64,000 nucleotides of DNA from Paenibacillus spiritus (GTDB lineage Bacteria > Bacillota > Bacilli > Paenibacillales > Paenibacillaceae). Positions 40,783 through 49,509 of this stretch are shown piece by piece. The stretch is taken from NCBI RefSeq assembly GCF_008710135.1, contig NZ_VYKK01000005.1, positions 1-64,000 of the forward strand, written 5' to 3'. The notes below the pieces were generated by a model. That model saw only the letters and a list, made by a program, of their open reading frames with translations, was not told the origin of the DNA and ran no database searches. The number at the start of each line of letters is the position of its first letter. Within the stretch, counting starts at the first letter, position 1. The position numbers and the translations under genes were made by a program.

Positions 40783-43641
40783 ATGAAATTTGCCGTGCTT
40801 GATTTTGAAACAACGGGAACCCAGTCCGTGGGTGAAATTATCCAGGTCGGACTTGCCATTATAGAAGAAGACCGGTCAATTTCCCGGGTATACGGTTCCT
40901 ACGTCAAGCCCGGAGGACCGATTCCCGCTTTTATTACCGGACTTACCGGCATCACAGACCGCGATGTCGAGAACGCCCCCGAACTGGAAGAGATGATGAT
41001 GGAACTTGTGCCGATGCTCGACGATGTCGTGCTCGTGGGCCACAATGTCGCCTTCGACTTCCATTTTCTTCAAAATGCGCTCGATCGCTGCGGATACCTG
41101 CCTTTTCAGGGCCGGATTCTGGATACGATCGATTTCCTGCGCATCAGCTATCCTTCCCTGACTTCCTACCAGCTCGGAGCGGTAACCGCCCAGTTCGGCC
41201 TGAAGCATGAGCGCCCTCACCAGGCCGACAGCGATGCGCTGGCGACCGCGCTCGTATTTTTGCGTTGTCTGGAGGAGCTGGAAGACCTGCCGCTGTTGAC
41301 CATGCAGCGAATTGCAGACCTCTTCTCTTCGGAGGACAGCGATCTGGGCTGGTATTTCGACGGTCTCCTTCAGGAGCGGGAACGCCAGACGTTCCAGCCC
41401 GAAGACGGGATGAACCATTTCCGCCAGCTGGCGCTCCGCGTATCGGACTGGGCCGAGCTTGAGCCTCCGCGGGCGGACAGCCCTTTGAATCCGCTGGAAG
41501 ACGAGACCTTCGAGTCCTTTCTGGAGAATGTGAAGATGCGGCTGCAGACGATCCTTCCGGGCTATGAGAGCCGTGAGGCCCAGGACCTGATGTTCGGCGA
41601 GGTCCATCGTTCGTTCGCAGAGGAGAAGCATCTGCTGATCGAAGCCGGAACAGGAACAGGCAAGTCGCTCGGTTATCTGCTTCCCGCCATCTACCACAGT
41701 GTCCGGAACCGTGAGAAGGTTATGGTCAGCACACATACCATCAATCTTCAGGACCAGCTCCGGGAACGCGACCTTCCGCTGCTGACCGAAGCCGTGCCGT
41801 TTCCGTTCAAGGCCGCCATCTTCAAGGGCAGAGGGCACTATCTCTGTCTGCGCAAGTTCGAGCAGCGGATCAATCAGAACCTTGCGGGTCCCCGCGAAGA
41901 TGCGCTGATTGCCGCCCAGATGCTCGTCTGGCTGACGCGGACGGAGACCGGCGACGACGAAGAGCTGAACCTGGGCGGACGGGGCGGCGACTTCTGGGAG
42001 ACGGTGGCCAGCGATACCGATTCCTGCCAGGGGCGGTCCTGCCCCTTCTTCCGCAAATGCTATTATCACCGTGCCAAGCACGAGGCGGGAAATGCCGACG
42101 TGGTCGTTACGAACCACTCCAAGCTGTTCGCGGACGTGAAGGCGGGACATCAGCTTCTGCCGTCCTATGAGCATCTCGTCATCGACGAGGCGCACCATCT
42201 GGAGGACGTAGCCGGGAAGCATTTGGGCATGCACATGAAGCATTTCACCCTTGCGCATACCCTGCTTCGGCTGTATAAGGACAGCCGCAACGGCCAGCTC
42301 CCTGCGCTGCGGCAGACGCTCCAGTCCGCCGGAAGCGAACAGGCCTCCGAATGGACCGCTGCCATCGACAGCATCTATCCCGATCTGCTGACGGTGAAGG
42401 AGAACTGGGACCAGCTCAGCGAGCGGCTGTTCGCGCTGATGCCGTCGCAGTCGGACGCTTCCGCGAGCGAGGCCGGCCAGCTTGTGCTGCGGCTTCAGCC
42501 CGGCAGACGGCCGAAGGGCTGGGAGGAGCTCGTTACGCTTGCGGATGCGTTCCATCTTGCGCTCGGCGAAGCGGTGCGCAAGGGAGACCGCATGATTACG
42601 GAAATGCGCGAGCAGGAGGGCCAATCCTCGGCGGACAACCTGGTGACCGATGTCGGCGGGCTGTTCAAGGATCTGGCCGCGATCCGGGAGCAGGTTCGCT
42701 TCTTCATGGCGCTGGATGACGAGAAGACGGTCTACTGGCTGGAGGCAAGCGGCCAATACCGCGCCAAATCGCTTCAGATGTACGCCGTTCCCGTCGATGT
42801 CAGCGGACAGCTCAAAGAGCTGTTCTTCGACAAGAAGAAAGCGATTGTGCTGACTTCCGCGACGCTTACCGTGGATAAATCTTTTCAGTACATGATTGAC
42901 AATCTGGGGCTTGGGGCTGCGGCGGAACAGGACCGGCTGCTGACTGCGCAGCTTCCCTCGCCGTTCCGTTACCGGGAGCAGGCGCTGCTGGTGATCCCGC
43001 GCGATTTTCCGAGTGTGAAGGGCAGTGTCGGCGATGCGGCATTCGTGGAGAAGCTGGTTCAGTCGCTCTCCGAAGCCGCGGCCGCCACGGGCGGACGCAT
43101 GCTGGTTCTGTTCACCTCTTACCGGATGCTGCGCCAAGTTTATGAACCGCTGCGCGATGCCCTGGCCGCCTCCGATATCGCCGTGCTGGGGCAGGGCATC
43201 GAAGGAGGCAGCCGAACGAAGCTGATCCGGCGCTTCCAGGAGAATGCAAGAACCGTGCTGCTGGGAACCAGCAGCTTCTGGGAAGGCGTGGACATCCCGG
43301 GCGAGGCGCTGACCTGCCTGGCGATTGTCCGGCTGCCTTTCCAGCCGCCGAATCATCCGCTGGTGGAAGCCAAATCCGAGCTTTTGCAAGCGCAGAAGAA
43401 GAATCCGTTCATGAAGCTGTCGGTTCCGCAGGCGGTCATCCGCTTCAAGCAGGGCTTCGGCCGGCTGGTGCGAACGAACCGGGATAAGGGCATTGTTATT
43501 GTATATGATACCAGAGTAATTGAATCTTATTATGGGAAATACTTCCTGTATTCGCTTCCGGGGCCGAAGATGGAGCATATGACGACCCGCCAGATGGTGC
43601 CCCGGATTGAAGAGTGGCTTCAAGAGGGCGGCGGTTCCTAG
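40783..43641 (+). CDS. dinG: DinG-type exonuclease-helicase
   Basis: The 952-residue protein fuses an N-terminal DEDD 3'-5' exonuclease (FAVLDFETTGTQS, VGHNVAFDFHFL, PHQADSDALATA) to an XPD-like superfamily 2 helicase (IEAGTGTGKSLGYLLPA near residue 289, VIDEAHHLEDV near 466, GTSSFWEGVDIPGEAL, FKQGFGRLVRTNRDKG). Four cysteines between the Walker motifs (HYLCLRK, DSCQGRSCPFFRKC) have the pattern of an XPD/DinG iron-sulfur cluster. ATG 40783 gives the family start; an upstream TTG is less likely. Placed as in B. subtilis after panD. Confidence 0.95.
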   Translation: MKFAVLDFETTGTQSVGEIIQVGLAIIEEDRSISRVYGSYVKPGGPIPAFITGLTGITDRDVENAPELEEMMMELVPMLDDVVLVGHNVAFDFHFLQNALDRCGYLPFQGRILDTIDFLRISYPSLTSYQLGAVTAQFGLKHERPHQADSDALATALVFLRCLEELEDLPLLTMQRIADLFSSEDSDLGWYFDGLLQERERQTFQPEDGMNHFRQLALRVSDWAELEPPRADSPLNPLEDETFESFLENVKMRLQTILPGYESREAQDLMFGEVHRSFAEEKHLLIEAGTGTGKSLGYLLPAIYHSVRNREKVMVSTHTINLQDQLRERDLPLLTEAVPFPFKAAIFKGRGHYLCLRKFEQRINQNLAGPREDALIAAQMLVWLTRTETGDDEELNLGGRGGDFWETVASDTDSCQGRSCPFFRKCYYHRAKHEAGNADVVVTNHSKLFADVKAGHQLLPSYEHLVIDEAHHLEDVAGKHLGMHMKHFTLAHTLLRLYKDSRNGQLPALRQTLQSAGSEQASEWTAAIDSIYPDLLTVKENWDQLSERLFALMPSQSDASASEAGQLVLRLQPGRRPKGWEELVTLADAFHLALGEAVRKGDRMITEMREQEGQSSADNLVTDVGGLFKDLAAIREQVRFFMALDDEKTVYWLEASGQYRAKSLQMYAVPVDVSGQLKELFFDKKKAIVLTSATLTVDKSFQYMIDNLGLGAAAEQDRLLTAQLPSPFRYREQALLVIPRDFPSVKGSVGDAAFVEKLVQSLSEAAAATGGRMLVLFTSYRMLRQVYEPLRDALAASDIAVLGQGIEGGSRTKLIRRFQENARTVLLGTSSFWEGVDIPGEALTCLAIVRLPFQPPNHPLVEAKSELLQAQKKNPFMKLSVPQAVIRFKQGFGRLVRTNRDKGIVIVYDTRVIESYYGKYFLYSLPGPKMEHMTTRQMVPRIEEWLQEGGGS

Positions 43642-43713
43642 AATTATGGGACCAGCCGCGCTTTAGGTATAGATGCAAGGAATCGCTTGTACTTTGTTTA
43701 GGAGGAACGCCAG

Positions 43714-44364
43714 ATGAAATCGGACAAAATTTCGGAAGCGGTCGTGCGCAGGCTACCTGTGTATTTGCGCTTCCTCAATGATCTCAACAAGCGTGAAATT
43801 TCCACCGTCTCCTCCCAGGAGCTCGGTCAGAAGCTGGACCTCAATCCGGCCCAGATCCGCAAGGATCTGGCCTATTTCGGCGATTTCGGCCGCAAGGGCA
43901 TCGGGTATGACGTTCCGTATCTGATTGAGAAAATCCGCCATATTCTGAAGCTTGACCAGCCGATCAACGTGGCGCTGGTCGGAGCCGGCAATCTCGGCCA
44001 TGCGCTGTCGAACTATAATGCGTATCTGAAGGATACGATGAAGATTACCGCCGTATTCGACGCCTACGAGCCCAAAGTGGGACAGAAGATCCATTCCCTG
44101 ACCGTTCAGCCGATGAGCGAGCTGCAGGAGACGGTCCGGAGCCAGGGGATCCGCATCGGGATCATCACGGTTCCCGACCAGGAGGCGCAGAACGTCGCGG
44201 ACCTGCTGATTGAAGCCGGTATCGAAGCGATTCTGAACTTCGCGCCGGTGATCCTGAAGACTCCCCCTTATGTGCGGGTGCATGCGGCGGATTTCACAAC
44301 CGACCTGCAGAGTCTGGCCTATTATCTCCAGGACGGAAAGGAAGAAGAGCCGAATGAGCAATAA
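43714..44364 (+). CDS. rex: Redox-sensing transcriptional repressor Rex
   Basis: Rex represses fermentative and respiratory genes until NADH rises. The 216-residue protein has an N-terminal winged helix (RLPVYLRFLNDL, VSSQELGQKLDLNPAQIRKD, DLAYFGDFGRKGIGYDV) and a Rossmann domain (VALVGAGNLGHAL) with NADH-contact region, ending in the swapped C-terminal helix. AGGAGG precedes ATG. ackA and hbd nearby are plausible regulatees, but no full Rex operator (TTGTGA-N6-TCACAA) was seen. Confidence 0.96.
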   Translation: MKSDKISEAVVRRLPVYLRFLNDLNKREISTVSSQELGQKLDLNPAQIRKDLAYFGDFGRKGIGYDVPYLIEKIRHILKLDQPINVALVGAGNLGHALSNYNAYLKDTMKITAVFDAYEPKVGQKIHSLTVQPMSELQETVRSQGIRIGIITVPDQEAQNVADLLIEAGIEAILNFAPVILKTPPYVRVHAADFTTDLQSLAYYLQDGKEEEPNEQ

Positions 44365-45652
44365 ATGGGTGATAGCTGGCGGTTATTTTGCCGTACCCGG
44401 AGCGGACAGACCCGTCCTCCAAGGATACATGACGGTAGAGGACGATATCATCGTATCCATCAGCGAGGAGGCTCCTGCGCCCGAAGAGGGCGTAGAGCGC
44501 ATGGACGGCAGCCGGCTGCTGTTCCTGCCGGGTCTCGTGAATACGCACGGACATGCGGCGATGTCGCTGCTTCGCGGCTATGGCGACGATATGGTTCTGC
44601 AGACGTGGCTTCAGGAGAAGATGTGGCCGATGGAAGCCAAGTTCACCGGAGAGGATGTCTACCGGGGAACCGCGCTGTCCATCCTGGAGATGCTCAAGGG
44701 CGGTACTACCACCTTCCTCGATATGTACGATCATATGGACCGGGTGGCCGAGGCGGCCGAAGAGTCCGGCATCCGGGCTGTGCTGATGCGCGGCGCCATC
44801 GGACTATGTCCGGAAGAGGTTCAGCGCGAGAAGCTGGCCGAAGCGGTGGCTTTTGCTCGCAACTGGCACGGCCGGGCCGAAGGACGGCTTACGGCCATGA
44901 TGTCTCCGCATTCTCCGTATACGTGCCCTCCGGCCTTTATCGAGAAGTTCGTGCAGGCGGCGCATGATCTGGATCTGCCGATGCACACGCACATGTCGGA
45001 GACGCGCGCCGAAGTGGAGCAGAACGTCACGGAATACGGCCTGCGCCCGGTTGCGCATCTGGAGAAGCTCGGCATGTTCACCCGCCCGTCGCTTGTCGCC
45101 CACGGCGTGCACCTGACCGACGAGGAGATCGGGATTCTTGCCCGCCACCGGGTCGGCGTCTCGCATAATCCGGGCAGCAACCTTAAGCTTGCAAGCGGAA
45201 TTGCCCGCGTTCCCGAACTGCTGAAGGCCGGAGTGCCGGTATCGCTCGGTACGGACGGAGCGGCAAGCAACAACAACCTGGATATGTTCGAGGAAATGCG
45301 TCTGGCGGCGCTGATCCACAAGGGTGTCAGCGGCGACCCGACGGCCGTTCCCGCTGCGGAAGCGCTGAAGATGGCCACCGAGTACGGAGCCGCTTCGCTG
45401 TTCCTGGAGCGCGTAGGCCGTCTGGCTCCCGGGATGAAAGCGGACTTCATTGCCATTGATATCGACCAGCCGCATCTGCTGCCGCACAGCGATCTGCTGT
45501 CCCACGCCGTCTATTCGGCGTCAGCCAAGGATGTTGCGCATGTGTGGGTGGACGGCAAGCAGCTGGTTAAGAACGGCGAATGCCTGACGCTGGACGAAGA
45601 ACGAATCCGCCGCGAGGCCCAGGAAGCCTTTGAAGGCTTGCTGAACCGGTAG
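44354..45652 (+). CDS. mtaD: 5-Methylthioadenosine/S-adenosylhomocysteine deaminase
   Basis: MtaD deaminates methylthioadenosine and S-adenosylhomocysteine. The 432-residue amidohydrolase has the metal ligands in PGLVNTHGHAAMSLLRG, THMSETRAEVEQN, HGVHLTDEE and LGTDGAASNNNLDMF. ATG 44354 overlaps the rex stop by 11 bases; the ATGs further upstream lie in rex. Confidence 0.93.
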   Translation: MSNKWVIAGGYFAVPGADRPVLQGYMTVEDDIIVSISEEAPAPEEGVERMDGSRLLFLPGLVNTHGHAAMSLLRGYGDDMVLQTWLQEKMWPMEAKFTGEDVYRGTALSILEMLKGGTTTFLDMYDHMDRVAEAAEESGIRAVLMRGAIGLCPEEVQREKLAEAVAFARNWHGRAEGRLTAMMSPHSPYTCPPAFIEKFVQAAHDLDLPMHTHMSETRAEVEQNVTEYGLRPVAHLEKLGMFTRPSLVAHGVHLTDEEIGILARHRVGVSHNPGSNLKLASGIARVPELLKAGVPVSLGTDGAASNNNLDMFEEMRLAALIHKGVSGDPTAVPAAEALKMATEYGAASLFLERVGRLAPGMKADFIAIDIDQPHLLPHSDLLSHAVYSASAKDVAHVWVDGKQLVKNGECLTLDEERIRREAQEAFEGLLNR

Positions 45653-45670
45653 GGCAAGGAGGCTGGCAGC

Positions 45671-46183
45671 TTGAGAACGAAGCGCAAATGGGTCACGCTG
45701 GGGATTGCCGTCCTGATCCTGCTGGCCGCAGCTCTATATGCTTTTTATGCTTACGTGCTGAATGACCAGCGGAAGGAGCAGCGTCTGGCCGAGAATGCGG
45801 CCCGCTCCTCGGCGGGGCTGACGAAGGTCGTCCGCAGCGACAAATCGGTCTGGGACGCCGACTCGATCTACTGGGTCGTGACCGGAGACGACAAGAACGG
45901 CAAGCGCAAGCTGGTATGGGTGAAGTTCACGGAGCAGGGGAAGCCTTCCGGGGAGCCGGTACATACGGAGGATGCGTCCTCCGGCTTGTCCAGAGGCGAA
46001 ATGGGCTCCAAGATCGCTTCGGCGCTTCCGCGTGCGGATATCCGCCGTCTCCTGCCGGGCGTCTACTACGGGGAATTTGTATGGCAGGCGTTCTACAAAA
46101 TGGAGGGCCGCTATTATTATCAGTTCTATCGCTTTGCGGACGGAGAGCCGATCGGCGAACCGTACGCGCTCCCGAATCGGTAA
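45671..46183 (+). CDS. ypmB: YpmB-like membrane-anchored protein
   Basis: The 170-residue protein has an N-terminal membrane helix (VTLGIAVLILLAAALYAFYAYVL) and an extracytoplasmic DUF5590/PepSY-like domain (SIYWVVTGDDKNGKRKLVWV; GVYYGEFVWQAFYKMEGRYY). B. subtilis YpmB is encoded downstream of dinG too. TTG 45671 lies 8 bases after AAGGAGG. Function unknown; PepSY folds often inhibit proteases. Confidence 0.82.
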   Translation: MRTKRKWVTLGIAVLILLAAALYAFYAYVLNDQRKEQRLAENAARSSAGLTKVVRSDKSVWDADSIYWVVTGDDKNGKRKLVWVKFTEQGKPSGEPVHTEDASSGLSRGEMGSKIASALPRADIRRLLPGVYYGEFVWQAFYKMEGRYYYQFYRFADGEPIGEPYALPNR

Positions 46184-46248
46184 ATCGCGATATACGATCT
46201 ATAGATAGATGGGTATATCATTCTGACAGAAGAAGAGATTCCAAATTC

Positions 46249-46284
46249 AAGAGCCGCAGCGCTAATCGCTGCGGCTCTTGCTTC
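46249..46284 (+). terminator. Intrinsic terminator after ypmB
   Basis: A 12-bp stem (AGAGCCGCAGCG with CGCTGCGGCTCT), CTAAT loop, TTGCTT tail. Confidence 0.78.
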
Positions 46285-46364
46285 CGATATAAGAAAAAGG
46301 CGAAATTGGAAATAAAAAATTTTAAATATATTCACAATTATATTTCGCCGCGTATATACACCTA

Positions 46365-46430
46365 TGATATACTACTTGTTGTATTACGGCATGACAAAAC
46401 ACATGCCGCTTCGGACGAGTCTCGGCATGT
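46365..46430 (+). promoter_or_regulatory. Extended -10 promoter and competing hairpins before the protease operon
   Basis: TGATATACT (46365-46373) is an extended -10. The leader has three mutually complementary segments: CGGCATG (46387-46393), CATGCCG (46402-46408) and CGGCATG (46423-46429). The middle segment can pair with either, forming two exclusive hairpins. No terminator follows, only GGGGCCTTTTCTTTT before the ribosome site. The preceding 46285-46360 is AT-rich and holds no gene. Confidence 0.5.
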
Positions 46431-46476
46431 ACCCGGGGCCTTTTCTTTTCACATTCATTAAAGGAGGACGTAACCT

Positions 46477-47010
46477 GTGAAGCTGCGTATTGTCCCCATT
46501 CTGCTGACGTCGCTCTTGTCGGTAGCCGTACTGTTCGGCGGATGGTTTCTGTATCGCCACTATGCCGTTCAGGAACCGCTCCAGCGCATTGTTGACCGCT
46601 ATGAGGGAGTGAAGTCATCCCACATTACTATTAACCGCCATGAGGTACTTTTGAAACTCGATTTGCAGCCGGGAACGAAACTTCGCGACCTGGTTCAATA
46701 TATCAACAGCGAAGGCAAGTCCGAAATCGGAAGCCGGACGCTGAAGCTCGATGTCGAGCAGCATTCCGGCAAGCAGCTGGATGAATACTGGGACAAGGCG
46801 ATGTTCAGCGTCGCCGAAGCCATGGAGAGCCGCAAGTACACATTGATCCCGCAGACGCTGGAAGAACTGTCCGGTCAGTACAAGGGCATCACGGTAGAGA
46901 CGGATATCGATGACCGCAATGTCTATGTCAGCCTGTGGAACGGCACCGAGAGCAAATTTGTGATTCTGCCGCGCGAATCCGATACAATGGGGGTTTGGAC
47001 CAATGCCTAA
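46477..47010 (+). CDS. Membrane-anchored hypothetical protein co-translated with the protease
   Basis: The 177-residue product has an N-terminal membrane helix (VPILLTSLLSVAVLFGGWFLYRHYA) and an extracytoplasmic region without recognised domain (QPLQRIVDRYEG-like start, VLLKLDLQPGTKLRDLVQYI, LEELSGQYKGITVETDIDDR). GTG 46477 follows AAAGGAGG. It overlaps the FtsH-like gene by 8 bases, so the two products probably work together. Family not recognised. Confidence 0.75.
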   Translation: MKLRIVPILLTSLLSVAVLFGGWFLYRHYAVQEPLQRIVDRYEGVKSSHITINRHEVLLKLDLQPGTKLRDLVQYINSEGKSEIGSRTLKLDVEQHSGKQLDEYWDKAMFSVAEAMESRKYTLIPQTLEELSGQYKGITVETDIDDRNVYVSLWNGTESKFVILPRESDTMGVWTNA

Positions 47011-48505
47011 ATGGATGAAGGAAGCGTTGATCGGCTTTGTGCCGGTGCTGGTGATTTTTCTCGCTTTTATGGGACTTAATATTATTCCCGTCCTGGTGGC
47101 CGCCGGAATGATCGGAGCGCTGCTCCTCATTACGCAGATGCGGGGCGGGCTTGCCGTAGGCGCAAGCGCCGAGAAGAAACGCAAGAAGAACGGTCCTTCG
47201 AAGCTGACGTTCGAGGAGATCGGCGGACAGGACAATGCGAAGCAGGAGCTGCGCGAAGCGCTTGATTTTCTGATTCGGCATGAAGAGATCAGCAAGTTCG
47301 GGATTCGCCCGCTCAAGGGCATTCTGTTGACAGGGCCTCCCGGAACGGGCAAAACGCTGATGGCGAAGGCCGCGGCCCATTATACGAATTCCGTATTCGT
47401 TGCCGCTTCGGGCAGTGAGTTCGTCGAGATGTACGTTGGCGTCGGAGCGGGCCGCATCCGCGACCTGTTCAAGGAAGCCCGGACCCGGGCCTCCAAGGAG
47501 AACAAGCAGAGCGCCATTATTTTCATTGATGAAATTGATGTAATTGGCGGCAAGCGCGAAGGCGGGCAGCAGCGCGAGTACGATCAGACGCTGAACCAGC
47601 TGCTCACCGAAATGGACGGGATTTACAATTCCGATACGCCGCGCATCCTGCTGATTGCCGCGACCAACCGCAAGGAAATGCTGGATAGCGCGCTGCTTCG
47701 TCCGGGACGTTTTGACCGCCACATTCAGGTCGATCTGCCGGACAAGAAGGGCCGCCGCTCCATTCTGGAGCTGCATGCCAAGAACAAGCCGCTGCATTCC
47801 GGTGTGAATCTCGACAAGATCGCGGAAGAAGCCTACAACTTCTCGGGCGCCCAGCTCGAGAGCGTCATGAACGAAGCTGCCATCTACATGATGCGCGAGA
47901 ATCTGACCCAGGTCGAACACCGCCATCTGGCGATGGCTATCGACAAGGTCATGATGGGCGAGAAGACCGACCGCGAGACCAACCAGGAAGAGAAGAAGCG
48001 GGTAGCCATCCATGAACTCGGCCATGCCATTATGGCAGAAGTGCTCCGTCCCGGCAGTGTGAGCCAAGTTACGCTGACTCCGCGCGGACAGGCGCTCGGT
48101 TATGTGCGTCATAACCCGCAGCAGGAGCAGTATCTCTACACGAAGGAATACCTGGAAGAGCAGATCATGATCGCGCTCGGCGGCGCGGCCGCGGAAGAAA
48201 TGTTCTACGGCGGGCGGAGCACGGGCTCGCGGGGAGATTTTGACCAGGCTCTGAACATTGTGGAGATGATGATGAAGTCCGGTCTGACGTCGCTTGGCAT
48301 TGCCAAGCTGGATATGGTGACGACGGAAGAGCTGATGAGAGAGAACAGCAAGATCCTGGACGAGCTCACCGCGCGGACCCGGAATCTGCTGGAGAGCCAG
48401 CGTCCGGTATTCGAATATTCCCTGGATATCCTTATGAAGGAAGAAGTTCTCTCCGGAGAGCAATTTCGTTGTCAATTTCGTGACAGCGTTCGGTTGCCGG
48501 CATAA
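47003..48505 (+). CDS. FtsH-like AAA+ zinc metalloprotease lacking the extracytoplasmic domain
   Basis: The 500-residue protein begins with two adjacent membrane helices (IGFVPVLVIFLAFMGLNI; IPVLVAAGMIGALLLIT) with no external domain between them. An AAA+ domain follows: Walker A GPPGTGKT (residues about 111-118), pore loop EMYVGVGAGRIRDLF (FVG in classical FtsH), Walker B AIIFIDEID, second region of homology ATNRKEMLDSALLRPGRFDR. The M41 peptidase has HELGH near residue 336 and the later ligand region GSRGDFDQA. It is shorter than FtsH (about 640 residues) and is a paralogue of unknown target. The stop codon lies in the 5' arm of the terminator. Confidence 0.92.
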   Translation: MPKWMKEALIGFVPVLVIFLAFMGLNIIPVLVAAGMIGALLLITQMRGGLAVGASAEKKRKKNGPSKLTFEEIGGQDNAKQELREALDFLIRHEEISKFGIRPLKGILLTGPPGTGKTLMAKAAAHYTNSVFVAASGSEFVEMYVGVGAGRIRDLFKEARTRASKENKQSAIIFIDEIDVIGGKREGGQQREYDQTLNQLLTEMDGIYNSDTPRILLIAATNRKEMLDSALLRPGRFDRHIQVDLPDKKGRRSILELHAKNKPLHSGVNLDKIAEEAYNFSGAQLESVMNEAAIYMMRENLTQVEHRHLAMAIDKVMMGEKTDRETNQEEKKRVAIHELGHAIMAEVLRPGSVSQVTLTPRGQALGYVRHNPQQEQYLYTKEYLEEQIMIALGGAAAEEMFYGGRSTGSRGDFDQALNIVEMMMKSGLTSLGIAKLDMVTTEELMRENSKILDELTARTRNLLESQRPVFEYSLDILMKEEVLSGEQFRCQFRDSVRLPA

Positions 48506-48530
48506 ATCTTTATGCCGGTTATTTTTTTTT
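48497..48530 (+). terminator. Intrinsic terminator overlapping the protease stop codon
   Basis: CCGGCATA pairs with TATGCCGG, then ATTTTTTTTT. The TAA is in the loop region. Confidence 0.9.
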
Positions 48531-48636
48531 ACTTTTCAGGCATGCTAAGATATTATTATATGTCGGAGTGTGTGCTATTATGTCGGCTCACTCAGGGTAT
48601 TATATAAAGAGATACCGAAAGGATGGAGGCTTTTTT

Positions 48637-49509
48637 ATGAATTTTAAAAAGATCGGCGTCATCGGCGGAGGAACCATGGGCCAGGGCATCGCCGAAATGC
48701 TGGCGGCCAAGGGCCTGGATGTTCTTCTCGTGGAGAAGACGCCGGAGCGGCTGGAATACTCGTACAGCATGATTGAGACCAGCCTCGACAAGCAGCTTGA
48801 GAAATGGGCCATTACCCAGGCGGAGAAGAAACTCATTCTCGGCCGCATCCAGAAGGTAATCCACTTCGCGGAGCTCAGCGCCTGCGACATGGTAATCGAG
48901 ACGATTACGGAAGACCTGGAAGCCAAGAAAGCGGTATTCAACCAGCTTGACCAGGTATGTCCGAGCCATATTATCCTTGCCAGCAACACCTCCACGCTCA
49001 GTCTGACCGAGCTGGCCAGCTCCACAATGTATCCGGAGCGCGTCATCGGCATGCACTTCATTTACCCGGTTGCGAAGGTCAACGTCGTTGAAATCGTCCG
49101 CGGTCTGAAGACGTCCGAAGAAACATTCGAGAACACCAAGGCTTTTGTCGACGATGTGGTGGAGAAGAAGGGCGTTATGATTTACGAATCCCCGGGATTT
49201 GTAACATCTCGCCTTATTTGTCTGTTCATCAACGAAGCGATGCATGTTCTTCAGGAAGGCGTAGCTTCCGCCAAGGACATCGACGACGCCATGCGGATCG
49301 GCTACCAGTTCCAGTACGGACCGCTTGAAATGGCCGACCGTTTCGGTCTGGACTCCGTACTTGCCGCTCTGGAGCGGATGTTCCGCGAATACGGCGAACT
49401 GAAATACCGTCCTTCGACCATCCTCAAGAAGATGGTGCGCGCGGGACAGCTCGGCATGAAATCGGGAGAGGGCTTCTTCCAGTACGACAAGGACGGTGAC
49501 CGGATATGA
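48637..49509 (+). CDS. hbd: 3-Hydroxybutyryl-CoA dehydrogenase
   Basis: This 290-residue NAD(P)-dependent enzyme interconverts acetoacetyl-CoA and 3-hydroxybutyryl-CoA. It has the Rossmann start IGVIGGGTMGQGIAEMLA, the catalytic region MVIETITEDLEAKKAVF, ILASNTSTLSLTELAS, GMHFIYPVAKVNVVEIVRG with the catalytic His, and PGFVTSRLICLFINEAM. ATG 48637 follows GGATGGAGG. It forms an ATGA overlap with ackA, an unusual pairing that suggests a fermentative or short-chain acyl-CoA role. Confidence 0.9.
   Translation: MNFKKIGVIGGGTMGQGIAEMLAAKGLDVLLVEKTPERLEYSYSMIETSLDKQLEKWAITQAEKKLILGRIQKVIHFAELSACDMVIETITEDLEAKKAVFNQLDQVCPSHIILASNTSTLSLTELASSTMYPERVIGMHFIYPVAKVNVVEIVRGLKTSEETFENTKAFVDDVVEKKGVMIYESPGFVTSRLICLFINEAMHVLQEGVASAKDIDDAMRIGYQFQYGPLEMADRFGLDSVLAALERMFREYGELKYRPSTILKKMVRAGQLGMKSGEGFFQYDKDGDRI

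Noticed and set aside
40876-43623. Long minus-strand open frame opposite dinG
   Set aside because: Antisense shadow of a gene with clear exonuclease and helicase motifs.
46325-46340. Rex operator near the protease operon
   Set aside because: Only a TTCACAA half-site is seen; the second half is missing.
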